Part shown: in pieces, positions 10,348 to 19,470 of the stretch
Position numbering within the stretch: position 1 is the stretch's first letter
Layout: each line of letters starts with the position of its first letter
Assembly: GCA_028673005.1 (NCBI GenBank)
Contig: CM054117.1
Location: 1,798,001-1,862,000 of the forward strand
Source of the DNA: Tanypteryx hageni
Lineage: Eukaryota; Arthropoda; Insecta; Odonata; Petaluridae
Direction: 5' to 3'
DNA length: 64,000 nucleotides
Notes under the pieces: generated by a model
What the model was told of the DNA's origin: nothing
Seen by the model: the letters and a program-made list of their open reading frames with translations, nothing else
Database searches by the model: none
Made by a program: the position numbers and the translations under genes

Positions 10348-10778
10348 ATGGAATAAAGCGATCCGAAGATCCTATGCGGACAGGCATAAGCTGTAATGTG
10401 GGGAATAATTTTGAAACGAGAAAAAAGTCTGCTATGACCGGGAATCGAACCCGGGTCTTCAAAATTATTCCCAACATTACAGCTTATACCTGCCTGCATA
10501 GGATCTTTAGATCGCTTTATTCCATCAATTTCTTGCTTGGCAATCTCACCATTTGAGAGGGAGGAGTTTTCTTTGGTGTATCTCTTTGAGGACATCCGTT
10601 GGGGCAGTTTGATACTAGCTTGGCTAGTTCCGTCCCAACTAAGAAAACATCCGCGTTAAGAAACGAGAAAATTGTTCTGCTAAGATAGTTCAGTGGTAGA
10701 ATATCCGCCCGGCAAGTGGAAGACCCGGGTTCGATTCCCGGTCATAGCAGACTTTTTTCTCGTTTCAAAATTATTCCC
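10348..10778 (+). mobile_element. tRNA-Ala-like retroposon, long form with internal palindrome
   Basis: A 431-bp insertion in repeat E has a 13-bp target-site duplication. Its 5' part is a palindrome: arm 10346-10424 pairs with 10459-10533 (for example GATCCTATGC and GCATAGGATC). Between the arms lies an inverted 3' half of the tRNA-like sequence (10429-10458). Further along comes ACATCCGCGTTAAGAAACGAG, a complete tRNA-like sequence (10678-10750) and the 3' end ACTTTTTTCTCGTTTC. The same 5' and 3' ends bound the 175-bp copy at 27165-27339, which lacks the palindrome. Insertion with short duplications suggests LINE-mediated retroposition. Unlike an ordinary SINE, the tRNA part is near the 3' end. 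Confidence 0.75.
10678..10750 (+). tRNA. tRNA-Ala(GGC)-like sequence, probable pseudo-tRNA
   Basis: A 73-nt cloverleaf is visible. The acceptor arms TGCTAAG and CATAGCA have one mismatch. An A box lies in TAGTTCAGTGG. The anticodon stem TCCGC/GTGGA encloses loop CCGGCAA (anticodon GGC, Ala). The T arm holds the B box GGTTCGATTCC (10728-10738). Position 33, nearly always T, is C. Short inverted repeats GAAACGAGAAAA and TTTTTTCTCGTTTC flank it. It sits inside a duplicated insertion, so it is more likely a mobile pseudo-tRNA with an internal Pol III promoter than a working tRNA gene. Confidence 0.65.
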
Positions 10779-10791
10779 AAATAGATAACTG
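10779..10791. repeat. Target-site duplication, right
   Basis: AAATAGATAACTG, partner of 10335-10347. Confidence 0.8.
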
Positions 10792-11214
10792 TTCGTTACT
10801 ACGGGATGAGTTAAGAAGCTGAAATTTTCAAGTTATTTACAGAGTAGTACATTTGCACAAACAAACATTTGAATCTCTCCTTAAATGTATTGCAGCGTCC
10901 GTTAAGAATGTTTAAAATTTAATCAATTAGAAAAATATAATTTCTCTTCTAGAAGTGCTACAACTTTAAAATTTTGCAGAAAAGTGTAGAATTAGACCCC
11001 ATAATGGAGAAAGTATAAAATTCTTAAAATTTCAAAGTTTGAGAATTGTTTTTATTTATTATTTTTGTATAAGGGAAAAACGAAAATCGCTGCGGAGGTG
11101 AAATCTTTAGAATTAAAAGAATATTTGTAATGATGAAATAGCTGTCTGAAAAATGAATGTTTTTTTTAAGGTGAGATGATATGCTTGCAGAATGCAAGCA
11201 CCTTCTACTAGTAT

Positions 11215-11215
11215 G

Positions 11216-11277
<62 letters not shown>
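11215..11277. repeat. (TA)n microsatellite
   Basis: About 60 bp of TA dinucleotides lie between two minus-strand repeat E copies, where intact E junctions elsewhere have short TATATA text. The tract probably expanded from that junction. Confidence 0.95.
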
Positions 11278-11280
<3 letters not shown>

Positions 11281-11972
11281 GATACTAATTTTTAGGCACC
11301 TCCATAAGAACTGGAGATTCAAAATTTTTTACATACGTAGGATTATGTGCAAAACCGACCAAAAATAATCTTGGAAAAGTTTAACAATTCGTCCGCTAAA
11401 AATTCGCAATTGTATAAACAAATTTTCAAGGTTTATGTATTTTCGAATGTACTACGGAGCTGGAATTTTTCTAAATGGTAGAATTTGTAAAAAACGAAAT
11501 AGGGATTATAGAAATTTCGATATAATAATTTGTTTTATTAAAAAATTCTTAAATTTTAAACAATTAGATAAATGTTTAGGTACTACGGGGAAAGCTAGGA
11601 TGCTGAAATTTTAAAGTTATGTAGAGCATAGTGGATTGAAACAAACAAATATTTGAAAATCTCCAACAAAGTTGTATTGCGGCCGTTAAAAGTGTTTAAA
11701 ATTTAAACAATTAAATAAATATGACTTTACTTCTAGATGTACTACAATTTCGATATTTGACAGAAATATGTGGAATTAGTACCTTAAATTGGATAAAGTA
11801 TAATATTCTTAAAATTGTCAATTTTAAACATTGTTTAAATCAAATATTTTTCCATAAGGAAAGGTCAAAATTGCGCGCAGAGGTGAAATCTTTTGAATTC
11901 AAAAAATATTTCTAATAATGTTATATCTCTCTGAAAAATTAATATGTTCTCTGGGTGAGATGAAATGCTTGC
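11278..11972 (-). repeat. Repeat E, copy 3
   Basis: A full-length but diverged minus-strand copy running from GAGGATACTAAT to AATGCTTGCAGATTGCAG. It keeps the internal blocks for rc(GCGGCCGC) (here degraded to GTCCGCTAAAAA) and the AACAATTAGATAAATG segment. The 73-residue-scale frames inside repeats of this family are not genes. Confidence 0.8.
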
Positions 11973-12470
11973 AGATTGCAGATTGTTTATGCTAAAGTTA
12001 CGAAAAAGAAACTTCAGAACACTAAGAATAAAAGGAATTTTTAATTAATATCATTTTTTGTGGTTATATACAGCTATAATTCTACAATACAAATAAGAAA
12101 CTTACCTTCTGTAAGTCTGAAGAATATTTGCACAAGTTTAGTTATACAATAAATCTAATGATAGATACATTTCAAATGTAAAAGAAATATAGATATCCTT
12201 GGATTGGGAAAAAATTAGAGATTAAAAATTCACTATGCATAAAATTACAAGTTATACAAGTTATAAAATTACGTGCTGTTTTCTCACTACAAAGTTTAAG
12301 AACAAAAAATATTTATTTGCCTTATTATGGATAAAACTAGAAATATCATATTATCTTATGATAAAGAGTTATAAGCTTCTTATTTAATAACCATATACAA
12401 AACTGTTTATTAAAAAATCATTCATTGTTACTGACATGAGAATTTAAGCGAGATTATAAATATGCCTGGT
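11973..12470. other. AT-rich, no feature recognised
   Basis: Unassigned sequence between repeat E and the hAT remnant. Confidence 0.4.
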
Positions 12471-12717
12471 CTAGAATCTTTTCTCTCCTGTCTGTAGAAT
12501 TTTTCCAATGTTCAAATTTTTGTCGAGAATCAATTCTCCATCATTTAAAGAGTGAAATTTTATGCGCATTATCATATCTAAATGAGCCTCCTTGAATCTG
12601 TTCCAGGATTAATTTTTATGTTATGAGACTGAATCCTTCCTCACAGTCAGCGCTGGTAGCTTGAAATGTTGCACATATATCAACAAACTGGGAAACAACA
12701 CTATATTTTTTTCCATT

Positions 12718-12725
12718 GTTTGGAG
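12718..12725. repeat. 8-bp target-site duplication, left (hAT type)
   Basis: GTTTGGAG pairs with GTTTAGAA at 13709-13716 (6 of 8). Eight base pairs is the hAT duplication length. Confidence 0.65.
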
Positions 12726-13708
12726 CAGTGGTTCTCAGGCAGATCTACCTTGCGACTCCCTTAGTGCGGATGGTCAGTAGCCGCGATCCCCCCATGATTT
12801 TTCGAGATGTAAATACAGAATTTTTCCGAAAATGCGAATTTATGATAATAAGCTAAAATTTTACCACTGAAATTGCTTTATTTGTAAATGTTTATGTGTA
12901 TAGATACATTTTTAGATGTTTATCATTTGTGAGACGTATCTACTTGTTTTTTATTACATTGGAATAACACATAAAAAATTTATAGATTACAGAATTTTAT
13001 TTATCTTTTGAACACAACTTGTCGATTAGGGCACAATAAAATCGGATGTGTCTTCCAACCAAGGCGAAAAGCTCGACTTATTCTAAGGATTGACTTCATG
13101 GAAATACAAAAGGTACAATGTTTCTTAGAATTTTTATCTGAGCAATTTAATCTATTGAGTTCTAACAATAACTCGTGCCACACAGTCAAACAAAATGAGA
13201 CTGACATTGTTGCACACATTTGACAACAATGTTACAGAAATACGCTTTCAGATATCTTTTCAAAGGTTTACCTATATATTTGCATTGATATATGTAATCG
13301 TAAAATTGATTATTCCACTACAGCACATCAGCAAACACTACATCGAAAAAGCAAAATCCCTAAGTGTAAAAGAAAATTGAAATTTCTGCTACGGTAGGTG
13401 TTATTTAAAAGAAATTTTAAAAAATTGTTAAAAGAAAATTAGTTCATTAAAAATTCAGATATCGTCATGAACAAAGGTGAGAAAAGTGAGGATTATTTTT
13501 ATTTTAAAGTTATATTTCTTATTTAAAATTTAAATATAGTAAAATTAACAAATGCTTTATATTCCTATTCGCAATCAAACAGAAAACATAGACTTATAAA
13601 CTATAAATTAAAATTGAAATATTGAGAGAATGAGAAAAAATCAGATGGCATAGCGAAGACTGCTCGTGACCCTCAAGGGAGTCGCCACCCTACCTTTGAT
13701 AACCACTG
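12726..13708. mobile_element. Non-autonomous hAT element nested in the hAT remnant
   Basis: A 983-bp element with ends CAGTGGTTCTCA (left) and the reverse complement of TGATAACCACTG (right), giving terminal repeats CAGTGGTT(C/A)TCA. Subterminal GCGACTCCCTT occurs at both ends. The CAGTGGTTCTCA end is characteristic of many hAT families. Small frames inside (for example 13001-13380) show no transposase similarity, so the element is non-autonomous. Confidence 0.85.
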
Positions 13709-15119
13709 GTTTAGAATGTAATTCAATATTTCGTGGAAGTTAGGGATTGACTTGGCTTCATATTTTTCGGTAATTAGATATTTGAAGTAATTTTATTGGT
13801 TTACAATGATCTCCTTTTCCTCCAGCCTATTGTTTGCAGATTATTTCACTTGGCTAAGGTCCAAAATACTTCTGTACTTGTCAACTACCTTACTAAAATT
13901 CTCAGTGCCATATTCATAATTCATTCTCTGTAGTGAAAAAGAACTAAAATTAAAAGCTCATTCTCTGGAAACCTCTTATTTAGATGATCACACAAGATTA
14001 ATATGAAATGAAGAAAAGAATCACCTCTGAATATTCCGTCACTGGTGGCTTATAAAATTAGGTTTTTAACATTGTTGCTCCAAGATACTGCTTTACCAAG
14101 ATACCGCCATCTTATTTTGCGGATCTTTCTCTTCGCTAGCTGTGCAGCTTCTATTGTCGTAAGGGAACTTTTCTGAAACCATTAGGTCAACTCCGTTAAT
14201 TCACACAATAAATCATTTAATGCATTGAGAGTTATGTGATAATTGCTGTCAGAAAGCTTTTCAAGCAATACTTTATAATCGGATCATTATTTTCTAACAC
14301 TTCACGATCAAAGTATCTCATTAGTGCATCGCATTTTCGTATTAAAGCACTTACAGCAAAATATCTGGAAAGCCATCTTACTTCATTTAGCGGCTTAAAT
14401 GAAACAGTTTCATTTTCAGTGACATTTGCCATTTCCTCAAACTCACCTCTTCGGACTGAAGATCTACAAAATATGGTATAAATGGTTCTCGAGAGTGTCT
14501 CGATCTGCTTATCCTTCCCGGAATTGGGAGATATGGCGCCTATGGCAAAACTTTAGAAAACCCCTTGGTTAGGAAGAATGTCATATTACTGCGATTAAAT
14601 AAATAATAATTGCGGTTAAATACTTATTTGCGGGAAAATAAATTTTTGGTATGTTTTCATGCAACGTTTTGCGTCTTTTGCAGGCGGTGCATATGGCAAA
14701 TGCCACCTTCGCTATACCCTAGTTACGGCACTGATCTTTCAAGGCATCGTCCAACCCCAGATCTTTTCGATGAGCCACACAGTGTTGTTCTATTAGAGGA
14801 AGAATTAACTTTTTAAGCATTATGGCAGCACCATTATTCTTTCCCAGCATGACCGAGGAACCATCTGAAGTAAATATTACCATATTCATCAAATCCAAAT
14901 TATTCTGACTGTAGAACTCTTTAACTACATCAACGAGAGATTGTGCATTACAAACATTTAATTTTACCAATCCTCCAAACAATGTCTTATGCACATTAGA
15001 TGCTGTATTTCTGAATTTAAAGTACATTATCAGCATCTTATTAACTAAGATATCAGTACTTTCGTCAATAATTAATGTGTGATATTGACACTTTCGGAGC
15101 TCTGACACCATTTCTCTGT

Positions 15120-16372
15120 GAACAACCCAATTTATATATATATTTTATATTTATTTATTAAAAAAAAATACATTGCAATTTGGCCGTCCGGTCAGGTGGC
15201 AAAAGAAACATAATATATCTATAAAAATAATGATATTTACAATCACATTTTTTTTAAAGTACACTTTCTACAATATCTTTAATATTAAAATCCAATTTTG
15301 CACCTTAAGTGCGGATTTTCGTAGCTCATGGAAGGCCTTCACGGCTAGCGTAGCTGTCATGGGGCCCACCAAGTCCCCACCGTACTTCACCCTTCCAAGC
15401 AATCCCCTACTTTTCCAGCACTTAGGTACAATTACAGTCATGAATTAGATTACTATTAATCCTCTTCCAAGTTCGTCTAACTTTTACCCTGCATATATGC
15501 ATTAATTCTACGCTTACAATTTTTTGCGTCCTTAGGTAATGGTTTGAAGATCACTTCAGGTAAACTGTTCCACTCACTGATTCCTCTGTTTAGAAAATAA
15601 TACTTTGCTGTATTGGTTTTCTGCGGCCTAAGTTTAATTTTAAATTCGTGGCTATTTTTACCTAAAAAATTCGGAACCTACATTCTACTTCGTAAGTCTT
15701 CCCAAGCTTTATTATTAGTATATGCCTGGTAAAACCCGGCTAATCTGTTAATTTTTCTCCTACTTTCTAATGATTCCCAATCTAGAATTTTTAACATTTC
15801 TGTTACGCTGTCTTCCTTTTTAAAGCTACCTAGTACATATCTTGCAGCTTTCCTCTGAACTTTCTCTATTTTCCTTTTTTGCCCTATCTCATGCGGATCC
15901 CATACAATCATCGCGTACTCTAATATTGGTCTGACTAATGTTTTGTACGCCTTTTCCTTCGCAGCCCTACTACTTCCTTTAAGATTACGCATCACGTAAT
16001 GTAAGCTTTTATATGCTTTTCCTATGATATAATCAATATGCCTATCCCACCCTAGGTCTTTTGCTACATGGACGCCTAAGTACTTGCAGCAATCAAATTT
16101 TGGTATCATTTCGCCATGTAGCTTGTATCTGCGCTCGCTTATTAATCTTTTGTTTGAGAACGTGACGTGCTTGTTTTTATTTATATTTACGCTCATTTTA
16201 TTTGTTCTAATTCAAGAATCTAAAGTGTCGTTATCCTCTTGTAGAATTTCTCGGTCTTCCTCCCTGTATATTATACATTCATCCGCGAATAAATGTATTC
16301 TTGAATTAATGTTATCCGGCAAATCATTGATATAAATGATAAATAGTAACGGGCCTTTGATTATTGAATCTT
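15120..16372 (-). pseudogene. LINE B: 3' part of a non-LTR retrotransposon
   Basis: Minus-strand reverse transcriptase C-terminal half. It begins at GPLLFIIYINDLP (~16330-16370) and continues to the active-site block LFADECIIYREE (~16240-16280, FADE instead of FADD). The long frame 16196-15678 holds CKYLGVHVAKDLGWDRHIDYI, VRPILEYAMIVWDPHE and VQRKAARYVLG. A tail resembling FLNRGISEWNSLPE lies near 15560-15600. The 3' untranslated part runs to ~15130, ending in ATTTATTAAAAAAAAA on the plus strand. A stop lies between the palm and the long C-terminal frame. It is either a 5'-truncated insertion or the internally deleted continuation of LINE A, which it abuts at ~16375 in the same orientation. 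Confidence 0.85.
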
Positions 16373-16375
16373 TAC

Positions 16376-17098
16376 ATTCAGATAGTAGATTCCCTGGTAT
16401 ATTGTCAATTCCTGGGGCAGGGCTATTACTAAGTTTTTTAAGGAGAATATTAACTCCTTTTCATCACATGGTAGAGATATAGTGAATTTGCTGGACCATA
16501 GTTTGATGATGGTGTTAGAGAATGGTTTAATGTTGAAGAAATAACAGGATTAGGGAGTTTTTGGAAGGCTTCAGCAATTTTATTACAAATTGTTTTACTA
16601 TCTGTAATTAATTTGCCATTGTCATCATGGAACTGAGGGACTTGACTTGAAGATGTTTCACCTAATTCATCCTTTATTATGCACCAAGTTTCCTTAGTTT
16701 TATTTGTAGCATTTATTAATCAATGATCATTGCATGTTTTCTTGGCTGCTTTAATTTGTGCAATATATATTTTTTTAGTGCGTAAAAAGTGTGAATGAGA
16801 AATGGGGGTACTGTATAATTTATCAGAATGGGCCAGTTCTTTTACTACCCTTGATAATGCAATAATCTCATTCGTTAGCCATGACTTTTTTCCTGATTTA
16901 CCATTACCTTTCAATTTGTCTATTGTTGGAATTGCAAGTTCAAATCAATAACAAAATTTTAAGTAAAAACAATCAAAACTTTCATCAAAAGAATTAGCAG
17001 AAAAAACATCATCCCATTTTTCATCAAATACTAAAGTTTTTAAACGATCAATGTTGGATGAAGAAAGCACTTTAGTTTTATAGGTAATATTGCTTTGT
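16376..17098 (-). pseudogene. LINE A ORF2, linker and start of reverse transcriptase
   Basis: Minus-strand continuation of the endonuclease frame at 17364-18061, below the palindromic insertion. Text includes NIDRLKTLVFDEKWDDVF (~17005-17055), GKKSWLTNEII (~16860-16890), TWCIIKDELGE (~16665-16690), and the RT entry motif APGIDNIPGNLL (~16390-16425). Stops near 16930, 16725 and 16460 show it is dead. It ends abruptly at ~16375, where LINE B begins in mid-palm. Confidence 0.8.
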
Positions 17099-17111
17099 TT
17101 ACTAACAGTAA
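17099..17111. repeat. 13-bp target-site duplication, left
   Basis: TTACTAACAGTAA, identical to 17364-17376. It brackets the palindromic insertion in LINE A. Confidence 0.9.
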
Positions 17112-17157
17112 CAAAGGTGAAATACTCCTTTAGCCAAAACAACTAGAGGGCTACAAA

Positions 17158-17198
17158 AACCAATGCATTTCGCCCACAAGGTGGGCATCGTCAGGGGT
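17158..17198 (-). ncRNA. Hammerhead-like motif, left arm
   Basis: On the minus strand: stem I strand ACC(C), CTGACGA (17188-17194), a T, GCCCAC-CTT-GTGGGC, GAAA, palindrome ATGCAT, T, then GGT pairing back to ACC. It mirrors the motif at 17240-17280 with one base lost in stem I. Confidence 0.6.
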
Positions 17199-17239
17199 AA
17201 AACCTGTTCCAACAGTGACTGAAAGCCAACTGCGGTTTT

Positions 17240-17280
17240 ACCCCTGACGATGCCCACCTTGTGGGCGAAATGCATTGGGT
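17240..17280 (+). ncRNA. Hammerhead-like motif, right arm
   Basis: Stem I ACCC (17240-17243) pairs with GGGT (17277-17280). Then come CTGACGA (17244-17250), an extra T, stem II GCCCAC/GTGGGC with CTT loop (17252-17266), GAAA (17267-17270), and a short stem III as the self-complementary ATGCAT (17270-17275). T at 17276 sits at the cleavage position. All conserved core bases are present. The one departure from the canonical fold is the extra T before stem II. A palindromic stem III is typical of motifs that work as dimers. Confidence 0.65.
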
Positions 17281-17363
17281 TTTGTAGCCCTCTAGTTGTT
17301 TTGGCTAAAGGAGTATTTCACCTTTGTTAGTTTGGGCCAAAGTTATTGAGCTACTATCAATTA

Positions 17364-17376
17364 TTACTAACAGTAA
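17364..17376. repeat. 13-bp target-site duplication, right
   Basis: TTACTAACAGTAA, identical partner of 17099-17111. Confidence 0.9.
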
Positions 17377-18061
17377 GATAAAATGTGGCTTCAATAATAA
17401 AATGGTCAGATATTCCAATATCATATACATCAGATGAAGTAAACAGTTGATCATAGTTTGTTGCTATATTATCAATTGACGTTTTGGATATAGATGTGAC
17501 ACGATTAGGTTGTGATATTAAAAACTTCAAACCATATGACTCAAATAAGCTAACTAATTGAGCACTTTGAGAGGAGTCAGACATAAGATTACAATTAAAA
17601 TCACCAGTGATTACCAAAGTATGGTTTTTGTTATAGAAGTAATACAATAGCCGATCCAATTTACCAAGAAAAGCATTGAAATTGCTCGATGGTGAGCGAT
17701 AAAGCGAAACAATCACAAAATTGGTATGTCCAATTAAAAAAGTACATGCAGAACATTCAAAAAGTTTTTCCTCTGTTATAGGGACTTTTGTACAATTGAT
17801 AACATAAGGTAATCCATTATTAGCAAAGATTGTCACTCCACCATTCTTGAAATTGCTACGAGAGAAAGAAGTCACTAAGCGATAATTTTTTAAATTTAAG
17901 GCACTCAATTCATTATCCCCTAACCAATGTTCTGACAAACACAATAAATCAGGTTTCAAATTATGGAGAGACACATCTAATAAGTCCACTTTGTTTCTTA
18001 AACACTGAATGTTTAGGTGTAATATTTCGAACTTGATATTGTTTTTTTGAGGGTGCGACAT
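17364..18061 (-). pseudogene. LINE A ORF2, AP-type endonuclease domain
   Basis: An open minus-strand frame of ~230 codons gives an endonuclease/exonuclease/phosphatase-fold domain. Motifs in order are ILHLNIQCLRNK (N-terminal Asn motif), LCLSEHWL (catalytic Glu), VIVSLYRSPSSN, LVITGDFNCN (Asp/Asn metal site), SIDNIATN and GISDHFII (C-terminal Asp-His). In LINEs this domain nicks the target for first-strand priming. The domain looks complete and its motifs are all present. The frame is then broken by the palindromic insertion; the 13-bp duplication 17364-17376 belongs to the end of this domain. ORF1 lies upstream on the same strand. Confidence 0.9.
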
Positions 18062-18174
18062 AACCTGATGTCATTGAGGCAAATATTGTGACGTATTTGT
18101 TAACTGATTGTCAGTGGCTTTTGGGCGAATGAAGGGATTCACAACTGTGCCAGCTGGCCAAATCGTAGGATATT

Positions 18175-19059
18175 TTAGTTTTTCAAGGTCATTAAAAAAA
18201 TGCCAACTTTAAATGCACCATAGACACTTTTTCCCTTCACTTTTTCACACGAAACACAGTTAATGTTCAGCACTTTCGTTATATGATCCGATAACTGATT
18301 AGTTGAAGTTTCACTGGCCAAGCGACCAATATAGACGTGCATAATTCGCTTAGCAGGACGAAGACCATTATCATCCGTAGATTCGCAATTTCCCGTGCCG
18401 ATAACTCGGAAATTTTGCCGAAAAGATTGGCGTTTTTTATAAGTTACCTGTTTGAAGTCGTTGCAAACGTCGTGGTCTATAGTTGCGGTTGGTTGGAGAC
18501 TGGCAGATCCTTCGCTTTGCTTATCTGGATCGATGTTTTTAGATGAAACTAGTTCAATCGATGTTTCTTTAACATCAAGACTAGATGATATATTTTCCCG
18601 TATTGTGCTCTGAGAGGCTCCAGGCGTTTGGATGATGTTTTTCTTTGTCGTTTGACGCGTTGCTGGACGCTCGTACTTGGGTTTGACGTTATCTTGCCTC
18701 AAAGTTTCTCGAGCAATATCTTTTGTTCGATCCTTGATCTCAGCAGTAGCAACTGAGAGCTCGGAATGCGCAGGATTGGCATCGGGCAACATGCCGGCAG
18801 CGATCTTTTTTAAGTCGGCACGAAGTGAAGATACTTCCGCCATGATGTTAGCAATGACGGCGGAACGATCAAGTATGCAGTTAATACAAGACCAAAATAG
18901 TGAAGATTGGTCTTTGAGTAGCTTAAACGATATTTCATTAATGTCGGTACATTTAAGATGATAAGGCGTGGTACACATGCCACAAGATATAGTTTTTTCC
19001 CGGTTATTAAAGGTATTTTTGCAGGAGTTGCAAGTATGAGTTGAGTGACCAGGCGCCAT
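18175..19059 (-). CDS. LINE A ORF1: PHD-type zinc finger nucleic-acid-binding protein (frameshifted)
   Basis: I start the protein at MAPGHSTHTC (ATG at 19059-19057). The longer upstream start lies in the inverted 5' region and adds a hydrophobic, gene-unlike leader. The N-terminus is a PHD-like C4HC3 finger: CNSCKNTF, CGMC, PYHLKC and WSCINC, residues ~8-60. A short helical segment follows (ANIMAEVSSLRADLKK). Then comes a low-complexity basic linker, then a C-terminal domain with RIMHVYIGRLASETSTNQL and YGAFKVGI. Insect LINE ORF1 proteins with a PHD finger of this kind bind element RNA and DNA. A run of seven T/A bases at ~18193 shifts the frame. In the other frame the text continues plausibly to ~18073, just before ORF2 at 18061, so the true ORF1 was probably longer. 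Confidence 0.8.
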   Translation of the reverse strand: MAPGHSTHTCNSCKNTFNNREKTISCGMCTTPYHLKCTDINEISFKLLKDQSSLFWSCINCILDRSAVIANIMAEVSSLRADLKKIAAGMLPDANPAHSELSVATAEIKDRTKDIARETLRQDNVKPKYERPATRQTTKKNIIQTPGASQSTIRENISSSLDVKETSIELVSSKNIDPDKQSEGSASLQPTATIDHDVCNDFKQVTYKKRQSFRQNFRVIGTGNCESTDDNGLRPAKRIMHVYIGRLASETSTNQLSDHITKVLNINCVSCEKVKGKSVYGAFKVGIFLMTLKN

Positions 19060-19109
19060 ATTTAAAAAAATCGCTTTTATACGTACTAAAAAGGAAAATA
19101 AAACACATA

Positions 19110-19470
19110 AAAATACAATTTTTAAGTCAATAACTTTTATAAAGTGCACAAAAATGTAAAAATAAAAATAAAATAATTTTGTTATTAATAACTTATATAA
19201 TACGCACTGAATGAAAAAAAAATTTAATTATTGAATTAATAGAGATATTGAATGTATAAAAGTTATGTTGCAATTCTAATAATTAGTTAAGATGTCTTAA
19301 AGAATGCAACGTAACTTCTATACATTCAATGTCTCCATTAATTCAATAATTAAATTTTTTCATTCAGTGCGTTTTATATAAGTTATTAACAACAAAATTA
19401 TTATATTTTTACACTTTTTGTGCGCTTTATAAAAGTTATTGACTTAAAAATATTATTTTTATTTTTTTTT
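19110..19470. repeat. Long inverted repeat at the 5' end of LINE A
   Basis: Arm 19110-19283 (ATTTTTAAGTCAATAACTTT, GTGCACAAAAA, CGCACTGAATGAAAAAA, TTAATTATTGAATTAATAG, ACTTAG-less centre) is repeated inverted at ~19300-19470 with few differences. The arms are ~170 bp with a centre of ~20 bases. The left arm overlaps the start of LINE A, so the 5' leader of the element appears to be duplicated in reverse. Confidence 0.85.

Larger units (their letters stand above)
10286..11214 (-). repeat. Repeat E, copy 2, split by a tRNA-Ala-like insertion
   Basis: The minus-strand copy begins at AAGGATACTAAATTG, is interrupted at 10348-10778, and resumes ACTACGGGATGAG and onward to GCTTGCAGAATGCAAGCACC near 11190. 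It faces copy 1 so that the two hairpin ends point outward. Homology to other E copies is continuous once the insertion and one 13-bp duplication are removed. Confidence 0.85.
12480..15118 (-). pseudogene. Dead hAT-family transposase, with nested element
   Basis: Read from 15118 downward on the minus strand. The N-proximal catalytic part has HTLIIDESTDI and VIFTSDGSSVMLGKNNGAA, then EQHCVAHRKDL, as in hAT transposases of the ZNF862/SCAND3-like type. A middle part at 14232-14432 has LNEVRWLSRYFAVSALIRKC. The C-terminal dimerisation block is at ~12560-12660 (ATSADCEEGFSLI, then SRRLI and MRIKFH). Stops interrupt the frame in several places (for example near 14190, 14060 and 13930), and a 983-bp element splits it at 12726-13708. 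The N-terminal zinc-finger region is missing, cut off at ~15120 where a LINE begins. The protein would have catalysed cut-and-paste transposition, but it is not functional here. Confidence 0.85.
17112..17363. mobile_element. Palindromic Penelope-type insertion with two hammerhead-like motifs
   Basis: A 252-bp insertion flanked by a perfect 13-bp duplication. Arms 17112-17201 and ~17234-17331 are near-perfect inverted repeats around a ~30-base centre. The right end carries an extra ~32 bases (GTTAGTTTGGGCCAAAG, TTATTGAGCTA). The same right end, with GTTAG and AAAGTGTTGAGCTA, closes the 602-bp insertion at 51550-52151, so the two belong to one family. Each arm holds CTGACGA, a stem, GAAA and ATGCAT in opposite orientation. 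Penelope-like elements are known to form inverted terminal structures with hammerhead ribozymes. That this insertion is a PLE end is inference. Confidence 0.8.

Noticed and set aside
10678..10750. Functional tRNA-Ala gene
   Set aside because: C at position 33, an acceptor mismatch and location within a duplicated retroposon argue for a mobile pseudo-tRNA.
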